A stretch of DNA of 50,160 nucleotides, from assembly GCA_001512765.1 (NCBI GenBank), contig LFSO01000034.1:134992-185151 (forward strand), in the 5' to 3' direction. The notes beneath the pieces are model-generated. The model was not told the DNA's origin. It did no database searches and worked only from the letters and a program-made list of their open reading frames with translations. Position 1 is the stretch's first letter. The number at the start of each line of letters is the position of its first letter. Shown piece by piece: positions 1 through 8,738 of the stretch. A program made the position numbers and the translations under genes. The stretch comes from Clostridiales bacterium DTU053 (GTDB lineage: Bacteria > Bacillota > Clostridia > Oscillospirales > Acutalibacteraceae).

Positions 1-729
1 ACCGCCCCTTGTGCCGTACTCAGTCATTTCCACTGACGCTTCCTGCAAGGCGGTGCACATTTCACTTATGATAAAAATCTCGTTTACGCTGTTTTCACCA
101 AGCTCGTTTTTATACCATATGATATTTGCCCAGTCTTCTGCGTTTTTGGCAAGACCTTTGGAAAAGCAAAAATCCGTTATTTCGTTTGTGTTTTGAGCGA
201 ACCAATTAAGAAGTTCAAAATAAAGTTCTTCATTGTATCTCAAAAGAGTTTCGGCGACAAGGCGATGTTTTCTTGTTTCGTAATCCCTTTTTTGACCGTG
301 TTTTTCTATTATCTCCTTTACATCGGGAGCGGAACCCCAGAAAAGCTCTATCGCCCTTTTGACCTTTTGCGGGATTTCCTTTCCGTACTGTAACTCAAAG
401 CCTTTAATAAATCGGGAATCGGATATGAGATACACCTGCCCGCCGAGGCTCTTTTTTATGGATATATTATACCTGTTGCCGTCTTTCAAAACTATCTGCA
501 TGTCAGTTTTGGACTTTGTTTTTTCATTTGGAAACACGCTGTCAACATTTGTTTCATGCAGCCCGCCAACGGATATGTACGCTATTTCTTCTTCGGGTTT
601 CCCTATCTTTCTGAGAAAAGCTTTTTGATACTCAATATCGTTTCTTATAAGCTCTTCTATTGCGGCTTCATTCTTATGCCCCGTCAGCTTTGCGTGCTTC
701 CAGCCGCCTGCTCTGTCTCTGGTGCTCAT
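1..729 (-). CDS. Restriction endonuclease-like protein, partial (C-terminus off the left edge)
   Basis: An uninterrupted minus-strand frame of 243 codons runs from an ATG at 729 off the window at base 1. A PD-(D/E)xK-type core is visible at residues ~73-90: KTD, then a spacer, then SIKKS. This is followed by a helical region and, near the cut end, an EYGTRGG stretch. The order KTD / (N,S)IK(H,K)S / helical region / glycine-rich strand recalls MspI-type type II restriction enzymes, but that is a judgement by eye. Its ATG overlaps the stop of the upstream broken nuclease-like gene as TAATG, so the two are translationally coupled. No methyltransferase is visible; if one exists it lies left of the window. 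The family is probable and the target site unknown. Confidence 0.6.
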   Translation of the reverse strand, partial: MSTRDRAGGWKHAKLTGHKNEAAIEELIRNDIEYQKAFLRKIGKPEEEIAYISVGGLHETNVDSVFPNEKTKSKTDMQIVLKDGNRYNISIKKSLGGQVYLISDSRFIKGFELQYGKEIPQKVKRAIELFWGSAPDVKEIIEKHGQKRDYETRKHRLVAETLLRYNEELYFELLNWFAQNTNEITDFCFSKGLAKNAEDWANIIWYKNELGENSVNEIFIISEMCTALQEASVEMTEYGTRGG

Positions 730-1398
730 TACGCTCTCCTTCTGTCAAATATTTCGATTATCGCCATCTGGATATTGTTTTCACCGATTTTCTCTATCAT
801 TTCATTCTGAATGCCGATTTCATACGCGGGCTTTCCCCCATATGGGCGGTGAGAGGGCATATATCTTGCCCTAATATCCTCGTTGAAGTCATATAAGGCG
901 AATTCACCCGTGGGAACGGATATGCAGATAAGAACGGCACTAGATTTTTTAATTGATTGAATTTAAAATCCCTCAGATGGAGCACATTGTATCTGCGCCA
1001 ATAGCCCGTATAATCGTTCATAAGCTCAAGTTTTATTTCAACGCCGTCGCGAGTAATCAGAAAATCACTGACGGTGGAGGTCTGAGAACTCGCAAGAATT
1101 CTCCTTGTTCTGTCGACTCCGTGCATTCTGAGGGTATAATAATCGGATTGCAGAAGCTCTAAAAGTAATCTTCAATAAGCCAAGAAGCTACCAAATCCTG
1201 AGCGTACTGCAGGGCGGTTCTGTTATCCCTGTGGTGCGTGCAGCTTTCAAGATTTCTGTATGTTTCGGGATACTTTGAGTGCAGTGCCGCAATATCCCCG
1301 CGAAGGATCAGAATATTGTCCTCATCATAGTTAAATTCTTTCGCCACTATGTCAAGAGGACTGCCGAAAAACTCAAGCGCTCCGGTATATGCTCCCAT
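729..1398 (-). pseudogene. Nuclease-like gene broken by two frameshifts
   Basis: Translation starts well, with an ATG at 1398 and an AGGAG upstream, but stops at 1159 after 79 residues. The protein continues in a second frame (GVEIKLELMNDYTGYW region) and then in a third (ALYDFNEDI...PSHRPYGGKPAYEI) to a TAA at 729-731. Each break sits in a homopolymer: A4 at 1161-1164 and T6 at 945-950 (plus strand). One extra base in each would restore a ~223-residue protein. The restored product has an SDF-x6-EIKLEL segment compatible with a PD-(D/E)xK active site. It overlaps the next nuclease-like gene by one base, so both may be subunits or partners of one restriction system. Decay, phase variation or assembly error are all possible. 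Confidence 0.6.
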
Positions 1399-1712
1399 GT
1401 TCTTTTCTCCTTTTTTCGTAACTGATTATTAATTATATCGCAAATTTTAGTTATTAAAAATGTATTGTTTATGAACAATTGGGGATATTCTTAAATACTC
1501 AATTAATTGCTTGATTGCTTGAATGCCCGTCCGTTTAAGGCGGGCGTATTCTCATTTTCGACAAAAACGGGGCAAAATAAGAGTAATATATGGCATTTAT
1601 TATAATTGCTTTTTAAGCTCTCGGTGCTATAATGTGAATGGATTTCAAAAATTTACAAAAACTGTAAATGCATACAGTCCAATTCATTGCCTGTTACAAT
1701 AAGGTGGAGAAA
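1399..1712. other. Divergent intergenic region between the nuclease genes and trkA
   Basis: This non-coding stretch is AT-rich. It holds a 6-bp-arm palindrome (ATTGTT-TATG-AACAAT, 1464-1479) upstream of the nuclease genes, and a weak hairpin at 1525-1545 (GCCCGTC / GGCGGGC) with no convincing U-tract. The trkA promoter is at 1606-1633. In the trkA leader are two overlapping inverted repeats: ATTTACA-AAAAC-TGTAAAT (1651-1669) and ACTGTA-AATGCA-TACAGT (1661-1678). No gene is seen. Confidence 0.5.
1606..1633 (+). promoter_or_regulatory. Sigma-A-type promoter of trkA
   Basis: TTGCTT at 1606-1611 and a perfect TATAAT at 1628-1633 with a 16-bp spacer lie about 80 bp before the chosen trkA start. 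Confidence 0.6.
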
Positions 1713-3065
1713 ATGAAAATCATAATTATAGGCGACGGTAAGTTAGGCTACAGCCTTGCCGACAGTCTCTCAAAAGAAAACAACGATGTCACTATTATTG
1801 ACAAGGACCCCCAGGCGCTGAGAAAAGCCGCGGACTATCTTGATGTTATGTGTATTAAAGGCAACGGCCTTAGCACAAGCACACTTCTTGAAGCGGGCAT
1901 TAAGGAGGCCGACCTTCTTATCGCCGCCACAACAAGCGACGAAATCAATATGGTATGCTGCCTTACAGCCAAAAAGCTGGGAGCGGCCCATACCATAGCA
2001 AGAATCAGGGATCCGGAATACGCGAATGAGCTTACTCAGCTTAAAGCCGACCTTGATTTGGACATGATTATAAACCCCGAACACGCGGTCGCGGGCGAAA
2101 TCGCAAGGCTTATTGAGTTTCCCCCTGCCGCTAATGTGGAGGTATTTAAAAAGGGCAGAGTAGTGCTTTTGGAAATGCGACTTACGGAGAACATGTCCAT
2201 TGTTAACAAAAGCCTTAAAGATATAAGCGAAAAAGGCATAAAGGGAATACTCATCGGCGGCGTTCTCCGCGGCGATGATGTGATAATCCCCAAAGGAGAT
2301 TTTGTGCTCTTGCCCGGAGACAAAATCTTTATCGTCGGACGCAACTCAAGGATTGTTCAGTTCTGCAAGCACATCGGCGTCTATATGCCTAAAATAAAGA
2401 GCGTTATGATAATGGGCGGCGGCAGAATCGCCTACTATCTTGCAAAGTATTTGCAGGAGATGGAGATAAAGGTCAAGATTATAGAAAAGAACAAAGACCG
2501 CTGCCTTGAGCTGTCAGAGCTTTTGCCCAAGGCTCTGATTATCAACGGCGACGGCTCCGATGAAACCATACTCAATTCCGAGAATCTTGACAGCATGGGC
2601 GCCTTTGTCGCCATCACCGACAGGGATGAGGACAACATCATAGCCGCTCTGCTGGCAAAGCAGTACGGAGTTAAGAAGTCCATAGCTAAAATCAGCAGAG
2701 AGAACTTCTTTGACGCTATTATGAATCTCGGCATTGACAATATAGTCAGCCCCAAGCAGATAACCGCGAACTTTATATTAAGCTATGTCCGCGGCCTCAA
2801 AAACGCCATGGGCAACCCCGTTGATGTCCTTTACAAGATAATGGAAAACAAGGCGGAGGCAATCGAGTTTACCGCCGGCAAGACTACCAAATTTCTCGAT
2901 GTTCCGCTTAAAAACTTAAAGCTCAAAGAGGGCATACTGATTGCCGCGATTATAAGAAAGAACGATATAATAATTCCCCACGGAAGTGATGTCATAAAAG
3001 AAAAAGACAATGTAATCCTTTTTGTAAAAGACAAAGAACTGACCGACCTTAATGATATTGTTTAA
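1713..3065 (+). CDS. trkA: Trk potassium uptake regulatory subunit TrkA
   Basis: A 450-residue peripheral membrane protein that gates the TrkH potassium channel in response to nucleotide. Two tandem RCK units are visible, each starting with a Rossmann nucleotide-binding strand: KIIIIGDGKLG at the N-terminus and SVMIMGGGRIA at about residue 229. Each is followed by an RCK-C ligand-binding part. I start at 1713 because AAGGTGGAGA precedes this ATG and because family members begin with MKIIIIG; the upstream ATG at 1668 would add 15 atypical residues. trkH follows immediately in the same frame, so the pair forms one operon. The double-RCK length is normal for TrkA. Confidence 0.95.
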   Translation: MKIIIIGDGKLGYSLADSLSKENNDVTIIDKDPQALRKAADYLDVMCIKGNGLSTSTLLEAGIKEADLLIAATTSDEINMVCCLTAKKLGAAHTIARIRDPEYANELTQLKADLDLDMIINPEHAVAGEIARLIEFPPAANVEVFKKGRVVLLEMRLTENMSIVNKSLKDISEKGIKGILIGGVLRGDDVIIPKGDFVLLPGDKIFIVGRNSRIVQFCKHIGVYMPKIKSVMIMGGGRIAYYLAKYLQEMEIKVKIIEKNKDRCLELSELLPKALIINGDGSDETILNSENLDSMGAFVAITDRDEDNIIAALLAKQYGVKKSIAKISRENFFDAIMNLGIDNIVSPKQITANFILSYVRGLKNAMGNPVDVLYKIMENKAEAIEFTAGKTTKFLDVPLKNLKLKEGILIAAIIRKNDIIIPHGSDVIKEKDNVILFVKDKELTDLNDIV

Positions 3066-3116
3066 CGGGGGGAATTTCTTATCAATTACCGAAAAGTATT
3101 AAAGAGTATTGGCTCA

Positions 3117-4532
3117 TTGCTTATAATAGAAGCCGCGTGCATGGTGCCTTCAATGCTGGTATCCTTGTTTTATAAGGAAAAGGCGGTTTATTCCTTTGCG
3201 ATTTCAATCGTAATTACCGCGATTGCGGGCTTTATTCTTTACAGGCTGAAGGCTCCGAACCAGAACATCTACGCCCGCGACGGTTTTGCGATTACCGCTC
3301 TGGGCTGGCTTTCCGTTACCGTTTTCGGCGCTCTGCCGTTTTTAATCAGCGGCTCCATCCCTTCGGTGATAGACGCCTTTTTTGAAACAGCTTCGGGATT
3401 TACCACAACGGGCGCGAGTATTTTAAGAGAAGTTGAATCCCTGCCCAAGGGAATTTTGTTCTGGCGCAGCTTTACCCACTGGATGGGCGGCATGGGAGTT
3501 CTGGTTCTGATGATAGCCGTTTTGCCCTCCACAAAGGCAAATGCGGTGTATATTATGAAGGCGGAAGCCTCGGGCCCTTCGCCAGACAAGCTGGTGCCAA
3601 AAATCCGCCAAACAGCTGAAATTCTTTATATAATTTATATAGCAATTACCTTCATTATCATTGTGCTTCTGCTTTTGGGCGGCATGCCGCTGTTTGACTC
3701 TATAGCTCACGCCATGGGTACAGTCAGCACGGGCGGCTTTTCGGTCAGAAACGCCAGCATAGCGGCGTATAACAGTGTTTATATCGAAACCGTCATTATC
3801 TTATCAATGCTGATTTCAGGCATTAATTTTACCTTGTACTATTTCCTCCTAAAGAAGAATGTAAAGGGCTTTTTAAAGAATGAGGAGCTTCTCTATTATA
3901 TCGGAGTGATAGCCGTCGCCATTGTGCTGATAGTTGCTAACATATACGGCAAGGTCTACAGCACAATTGGAGAGTCACTGCGCTACGCCTCGTTCCAAGT
4001 AAGCTCTCTTATCACGACCACGGGCTATGTCACCGCGGACTTTAACCAGTGGCCCACCTTAAGCCAAATGGTATTGCTGCTGATTATGTTTATAGGCGGC
4101 TGCGCGGGCTCAACCGCCGGCGGCATTAAGTGTATAAGAATTCTCCTTCTTTCAAAGATGTTCAAAAGGGAAATCACAAAGCTCAATCACCCCAGAGCCG
4201 TAAAGACGGTTAGAATAAACGGTCACGCAGTGGATGAGGAGATTCTTTCTGGAATTAAGATGTTCTTCTTTGTCTATGTGGCGATATTTGCGGCCGGGGT
4301 TTTGGTGATATCCCTTGAAGGCTTTGACCTTCCGACCACCATATCGGCTGTCGTCGCGACGCTCAATGATATCGGCCCCGGTCTGGGACTTGTCGGTCCC
4401 GTGGGCAACTATGCTGATTTCAGTGTTCTCAGCAAGGTGGTTCTCAGCATCTGCATGATGATAGGAAGACTTGAGGTTTACCCGATTCTGGTTCTCCTTT
4501 TCCCCTCCTTCTGGAAGAAAAACACGATATAA
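3117..4532 (+). CDS. trkH: Trk potassium uptake transmembrane subunit TrkH
   Basis: The potassium-translocating membrane subunit that partners TrkA. It has the four pore-loop repeats of the Trk/Ktr/HKT superfamily, each with its filter glycine: FTTTGAS, STGGFS, TTTGY and NDIGPG. Many hydrophobic segments span the rest. The coordinates use the first conventional start, TTG at 3117. However, the residues encoded just upstream (INYRKVLKSIGS) look like a genuine TrkH N-terminus and follow a GGGGGGA Shine-Dalgarno at 3067-3073. The real start is therefore probably an unusual codon, AUC at 3081 (483 residues), or nearby. The frame is the same as trkA, separated from it only by the UAA at 3063. A strong terminator follows. 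Confidence 0.93.
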   Translation: MLIIEAACMVPSMLVSLFYKEKAVYSFAISIVITAIAGFILYRLKAPNQNIYARDGFAITALGWLSVTVFGALPFLISGSIPSVIDAFFETASGFTTTGASILREVESLPKGILFWRSFTHWMGGMGVLVLMIAVLPSTKANAVYIMKAEASGPSPDKLVPKIRQTAEILYIIYIAITFIIIVLLLLGGMPLFDSIAHAMGTVSTGGFSVRNASIAAYNSVYIETVIILSMLISGINFTLYYFLLKKNVKGFLKNEELLYYIGVIAVAIVLIVANIYGKVYSTIGESLRYASFQVSSLITTTGYVTADFNQWPTLSQMVLLLIMFIGGCAGSTAGGIKCIRILLLSKMFKREITKLNHPRAVKTVRINGHAVDEEILSGIKMFFFVYVAIFAAGVLVISLEGFDLPTTISAVVATLNDIGPGLGLVGPVGNYADFSVLSKVVLSICMMIGRLEVYPILVLLFPSFWKKNTI

Positions 4533-4547
4533 AAGACAAAGATTTCG

Positions 4548-4577
4548 GGCTGATGCTTTTTGGCATCAGCCTTTTTT
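4548..4577 (+). terminator. Rho-independent terminator of trkAH
   Basis: A 9-bp perfect stem (GGCTGATGC / GCATCAGCC) with a 6-nt loop is followed by TTTTTT. Confidence 0.9.
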
Positions 4578-4607
4578 CACGCCAATATTTCAAAACCGAT
4601 TTAGACA

Positions 4608-4626
4608 TTGTAAACAGTTTTTACAA
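4608..4626. promoter_or_regulatory. Inverted repeat upstream of the GH3 gene, possible operator
   Basis: TTGTAAA-CAGTT-TTTACAA is a 7-bp inverted repeat about 85 bp before the beta-glucosidase start. The right arm overlaps a possible TTTACA -35. It resembles the ATTTACA-AAAAC-TGTAAAT repeat in the trkA leader. The role is inferred from position only. Confidence 0.3.
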
Positions 4627-4710
4627 ATAGTCTATTTAAATTTTTATACGCCTAATATATAATATTATAAGTATTCACATTCCCCAAAAACGAGCGTGAA
4701 AGGGATTGAA

Positions 4711-7158
4711 ATGAGCATAAAGGAAGATATTATAAAGTTTTTTGTAAAAACATATTCAAGGCTTACGGGCGTAGGCCAAATGCAGCAGGTGGGTACGGGC
4801 GAGTACAAAATAACCGAAGGCGCGCCCGAGCTTATTCGCGCCGCTGCGGCTGAGGGCGCGGTTCTCCTTGAAAACAGGGTTTTGCCTTTTAAAAGGGGCA
4901 GCACCGTTTCCGTTTTCGGAAGAACCCAGCTTGACTGGTTCTACACGGGCTACGGCTCCGGCGGCGATGTCATAAGACCCTATCAGATAAACCTCGCCGA
5001 GGGAATCAAAAACTGCCCGAAGCTCAAAATAAACGAAAGCCTTCTCTCTATCTACGAAAAATGGGTGGAGGAAAACCCCGTGGACCACGGCGCATGGGCG
5101 TTCTGGCCCCGCTCATACCCCGAAATGCCCCTTTTGAGCGCCGTCGTGGCGGACGCCGCAAAGAATAGCGACCATGCGGTGGTTGTCATCGGCAGGTCAT
5201 CGGGCGAGGATAGGGAGAATGTCCTCGAAAAGGGCAGCTACTACCTTACCGACGACGAAAGGGAAATGCTTAATAAGGTAACCGAGCATTTTAACGATGT
5301 TGTGGTCCTTCTTAACATCGGCAGCATCATGGACTTTTCTTGGATAGAAGAATATCGGGAGAAACTCGGTGCCGTTATGATAGTCTGGCAGGGCGGCATG
5401 GAGAGCGGAAACGCTGTAGCGGACCTTCTCTGCGGCGACGCCGTTCCGTCGGGCAGACTCACCGAAACCATAGCAAGGGATTATAACGACTATCCCTCCA
5501 GCTCCAACTTCGGCAACAAGGAGTATAACGAGTATCAAGAGGATATTTATGTGGGCTACAGGTGGTTTGAAACCTTTAACAAGGACGCGGTTTTATACCC
5601 CTTCGGCTACGGACTTTCTTACACAGAGTTCAAAGTCGTAAAGCATGCGGTCAAATCCTTCCCCGACGGAATCAAAATCGCCGCCGCCGTTAAGAATGTG
5701 GGCGAGATATTTGCGGGAAAGCATGTCCTTTGCGCATATATTGAAAAGCCCTGCGGGGTTCTGGGCAACCCCTCAAGGGAGCTGGCGGACTTTGCAAAGA
5801 CGGGCGCTATCTTCCCGGGGCAGACCGAGAATGTCCTTCTCGAGATTCCCACGACCCGGCTTGCCTCCTACGACTCATCGGGAGCTACGGGCAACAAGTC
5901 CTGCTATGTAATTGAAAAGGGCGTTTACAGAATTTATCTCGGTTCGGATGTCCGCTCAGCGGAAAAAATATTTGAGTTCACAATAAAAGAAAACATCGTG
6001 GTGGAGAAACTTAAAGAGGCTGCGGCGCCGAAGTATCCCTTCAGCGTTTACAAGGCTGTGGAGGATGAAAACGGAAACCGCAGGCCCGAAATGGACCTTG
6101 CCCCCGCCTCCACGGTAAATCTAAGGCAGATTATTCTTGACAACCTGCCCGAAGAAAAGCCAATGACGGGCGATATGGGCTTTAAATTAAAGGATGTGGC
6201 AAAGGGCAAAGTCAGCCTTGAAAGGTTTACCGCCCAACTCTCCCTTGAGGAGCTTGAGGCAATCACAAGGGGAGATTATATAATGAACAGCCCCCTCGGT
6301 CCCGAGGGCAACGCGGGAGTTTTCGGCGGTGTGCTTCAGTCCCTTCGTGACAAGGGCGTAACCCCCGTCACCACAACAGACGGCCCGTCGGGAATCCGCT
6401 TAAAGCAAAGCTGCTCACTCATTCCCATCGGCACTGCCCTTGCCTCCACCTTTAACAAGGACTTGGTTAAGGAGCTTTACCATAAGGTCGGGCTCGAGAT
6501 GAAGGAAAAGGACTCAGATGTGCTCCTTGCCCCCGGCATGAATATTAAGAGGAATGTTCTGTGCGGCAGGAATTTTGAATATTTTTCAGAAGACCCGATT
6601 TTGACGGGCAAAATAGCCGCCGCCGCGGTTGCGGGACTTCAAAGCGCGGGGGTTTCAGCCTGCCCCAAGCATTTTGCCTGCAACAATCAGGAGTATAACC
6701 GCCTGCACAACGACTCAAGGGTCTCCGAAAGGGCGTTAAGGGAAATCTACCTTAAAGGCTTTGAAATCTGCGTCAAAGAGGCAAAGCCCCATGCCATAAT
6801 GACCTCCTACAACAAAATCAACGGCGTCTGGGGTCATTATCACTATGAGCTTTGCGAGAGAATACTCAGAGAAGAATGGGGCTTTGACGGTCTTGTTATG
6901 ACCGACTGGTGGATGCGCTCATCAAAGAGCCCCGAGTTCCCCGAAATAAGGGACAACGCCTACAGAGTAAGGTCGGGAGTGGACCTTTTAATGCCCGGCG
7001 GCAAGCGAATCGGTCCCAAAAAACCGGACGGTACCCTGCTTAAAACCTACGGAAGAACCCACGGCATAACTTTGGGAGAGATGCAAAGGTGCGCAATGCA
7101 TGTCCTGACCGCGGTCATGCGCTCAAATACATTCAGGCAAAGCCTTAATAAAGACTGA
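4711..7158 (+). CDS. GH3 beta-glucosidase with swapped domain order
   Basis: An 815-residue glycoside hydrolase family 3 enzyme, expected to release terminal beta-linked sugars from oligosaccharides. The domain order is reversed from the classic arrangement. The GH3 C-terminal alpha/beta sandwich comes first (about 50-310, with ENRVLPF, VVIGRSSGEDRE and GYGLSYTEF). A fibronectin-III-like stretch follows, and the catalytic TIM barrel is last (about 530-790). The barrel carries TDGPSGIR, NIKRNVLCGRNFEYFSEDP, CPKHFACN (Lys653-His654) and VMTDWW with the probable nucleophile Asp732. No signal peptide is seen, so it is probably cytoplasmic, which fits the sugar symporter 13 bp downstream. I start at the ATG preceded by AAAGGGA rather than the GTG 15 bases upstream. 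Confidence 0.92.
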   Translation: MSIKEDIIKFFVKTYSRLTGVGQMQQVGTGEYKITEGAPELIRAAAAEGAVLLENRVLPFKRGSTVSVFGRTQLDWFYTGYGSGGDVIRPYQINLAEGIKNCPKLKINESLLSIYEKWVEENPVDHGAWAFWPRSYPEMPLLSAVVADAAKNSDHAVVVIGRSSGEDRENVLEKGSYYLTDDEREMLNKVTEHFNDVVVLLNIGSIMDFSWIEEYREKLGAVMIVWQGGMESGNAVADLLCGDAVPSGRLTETIARDYNDYPSSSNFGNKEYNEYQEDIYVGYRWFETFNKDAVLYPFGYGLSYTEFKVVKHAVKSFPDGIKIAAAVKNVGEIFAGKHVLCAYIEKPCGVLGNPSRELADFAKTGAIFPGQTENVLLEIPTTRLASYDSSGATGNKSCYVIEKGVYRIYLGSDVRSAEKIFEFTIKENIVVEKLKEAAAPKYPFSVYKAVEDENGNRRPEMDLAPASTVNLRQIILDNLPEEKPMTGDMGFKLKDVAKGKVSLERFTAQLSLEELEAITRGDYIMNSPLGPEGNAGVFGGVLQSLRDKGVTPVTTTDGPSGIRLKQSCSLIPIGTALASTFNKDLVKELYHKVGLEMKEKDSDVLLAPGMNIKRNVLCGRNFEYFSEDPILTGKIAAAAVAGLQSAGVSACPKHFACNNQEYNRLHNDSRVSERALREIYLKGFEICVKEAKPHAIMTSYNKINGVWGHYHYELCERILREEWGFDGLVMTDWWMRSSKSPEFPEIRDNAYRVRSGVDLLMPGGKRIGPKKPDGTLLKTYGRTHGITLGEMQRCAMHVLTAVMRSNTFRQSLNKD

Positions 7159-7171
7159 AAGGAAATAGGGT

Positions 7172-8593
7172 ATGGAGAATGTCAGCAATGAAAGGTACAT
7201 GACTACCCGCAGAGAAAGGGTAAGCTACTGGTCGTATTTTGTAGGTCAGAACATTTTTTACACCATAGTGTCCACCTATCTTCTGACCTACCTTGCCATG
7301 ATAGGCGTCAGTATGACGAAAATCAGCGCCGTCGTGCTTATAGTTAAGATTTGGGACGCATTTAACGACCCGATTTTCGGCTGGATTTTTGACAAGGTCA
7401 AATTCAAGAGCGGACAAAAGAGCCTGCCGTGGCTAAAAATTTCCCTTTTGGCAATCCCACTTACCACAATCTTTATGTTCGCTATACCCAGCGGCTTGGA
7501 TGAGGGCATGAAGCTCTTTTGGTTCGGCGCCGCGTATGTGCTTTGGGATACCGCCTATACAATATGCGATGTGCCGATTTACAGCATGGTCACAACCATG
7601 ACCGACAATCTCCATGAGAGAACAAGGCTTATGTCCACGGGCAGAATTACCTCGGGAGCGGGCTCGGTAATCGCCACAGCAGTTTGCACCTTCCTTGTCA
7701 GCGAAAAGGTGGGCGTAAGTTTTACTTTAACGGTAATCATGCTTTCTGTGGTTGGCTTCTTTACCATGCTGCCCATCTGCATTTACGGTCAGGAGAGAAA
7801 CTATCACCCCGAAAAAGAAGAAGAGAATTTCAGCTTTATGCTGATGTTTAAATACCTTATTAAAAATAAATACCTGCTAATCTTCTACTCGGGATACTTC
7901 TTCAGCGCGGCTCTGAACACAATGGGAGCGGTAACCCTTTTCGCATCATATTATCTTTTCGGCAGCTCGATTTTCAGCCTCTTGGTCGGAGCCCTTACCA
8001 TCGCGCCTTCGTTAATTATTGCGCTTGTGCTGCCCAAGATAAACAAGAAAATCGATAAGTTCGTTCTTCTCATTTGGTGCAATATAATCAGCGTTGTGCT
8101 GGGTCTTATTACCTACTTTGTGGGATATAAGAATGTGGTCGCGTTTATAATTCTTACCGTGCTGCGCTCCGCTCCTCTCAGCGCCGCAAGTTTCTTAAAC
8201 TTCCTCTTTACCCCCGACTGCGCTGAATACGGTCAGTACAAAACCGGCATAGACGCCAAGGGCATTACCTTTGCCATTCAGACTTTCTCCGCAAAGATAA
8301 CGGGAGCCATCTCCTCCTCCCTTGCCATGTTCCTTCTCGGCCTCTTTAAGTGGATACCCGTTACCGCCTCCGACTTCGAGGAACTGCAAAGGCTCAACAT
8401 CCAGCAGCCCCCCGAAGCTCTCAGCGGTCTTTGGATAACCTTTATACTCGTGCCCACCATCGGCACAATAATAGGCATTATTCTGTACTCCTTCTATAAG
8501 CTTAACGACAAGGATGTTCAGATAATGGCAAAGTACAACGCGGGCGAAATCGACAGAGAAACCGCGGAGTCAATGCTTTCGAGAAAATATTAA
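7172..8593 (+). CDS. GPH-family sugar:cation symporter
   Basis: A 473-residue membrane protein with about 12 hydrophobic segments, of the glycoside-pentoside-hexuronide:cation symporter family (MelB/XylP type). The diagnostic early motif is present at about residues 56-75 (KIWDAFNDPIFGWIFDKVK), carrying the paired aspartates used for cation and sugar binding. The central TPDCAEYGQYKTG segment is also typical. It follows the GH3 gene by 13 bp, so it probably imports the glycoside that the cytoplasmic GH3 enzyme cleaves. The exact sugar cannot be read from sequence. A terminator follows the stop. Confidence 0.9.
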   Translation: MENVSNERYMTTRRERVSYWSYFVGQNIFYTIVSTYLLTYLAMIGVSMTKISAVVLIVKIWDAFNDPIFGWIFDKVKFKSGQKSLPWLKISLLAIPLTTIFMFAIPSGLDEGMKLFWFGAAYVLWDTAYTICDVPIYSMVTTMTDNLHERTRLMSTGRITSGAGSVIATAVCTFLVSEKVGVSFTLTVIMLSVVGFFTMLPICIYGQERNYHPEKEEENFSFMLMFKYLIKNKYLLIFYSGYFFSAALNTMGAVTLFASYYLFGSSIFSLLVGALTIAPSLIIALVLPKINKKIDKFVLLIWCNIISVVLGLITYFVGYKNVVAFIILTVLRSAPLSAASFLNFLFTPDCAEYGQYKTGIDAKGITFAIQTFSAKITGAISSSLAMFLLGLFKWIPVTASDFEELQRLNIQQPPEALSGLWITFILVPTIGTIIGIILYSFYKLNDKDVQIMAKYNAGEIDRETAESMLSRKY

Positions 8594-8600
8594 ATAATCA

Positions 8601-8628
8601 GCCCTCGGTTTTCCGAGGGCTTTATTTT
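8601..8628 (+). terminator. Terminator of the GH3-symporter operon
   Basis: GCCCTCGG / CCGAGGGC forms an 8-bp stem with a TTTT loop, followed by TTTATTTT. Confidence 0.85.
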
Positions 8629-8640
8629 GGGGCTATTTTC

Positions 8641-8692
8641 GCTGAAAACCCCTTTCAGCATTAAAACCCTCGGACTCAGCCGAGGGCTTTAT
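8641..8692. terminator. Two further hairpins between convergent genes
   Basis: GCTGAAA-ACCCC-TTTCAGC (8641-8659) is followed by CCCTCGG-ACTCAG-CCGAGGG (8667-8686) and CTTTATA. The second copies the stem core of the terminator at 8601. They may be back-up terminators. Confidence 0.5.
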
Positions 8693-8712
8693 AGGTTTCC
8701 GCAAAATTAAAA

Positions 8713-8736
8713 CCCCCGCCGTAAGACGGGGGAGTT
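8713..8736 (-). terminator. Terminator of putP
   Basis: A CCCCCG / CGGGGG hairpin with an 8-nt loop lies just beyond the putP stop. It has a T-rich tract on either side, so it could work in both directions. Confidence 0.75.
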
Positions 8737-8738
8737 TT

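Noticed and set aside
11-628. Several short plus-strand frames at the left edge
   Set aside because: They lie opposite one continuous minus-strand nuclease-like frame and show no protein-like features.
1525-1545. Rho-independent terminator between divergent genes
   Set aside because: The stem has a G-U pair and no U-tract, and no gene ends into it.
1668-1712. Upstream ATG for trkA
   Set aside because: It adds 15 residues atypical of TrkA and has no ribosome-binding site, whereas 1713 has one.
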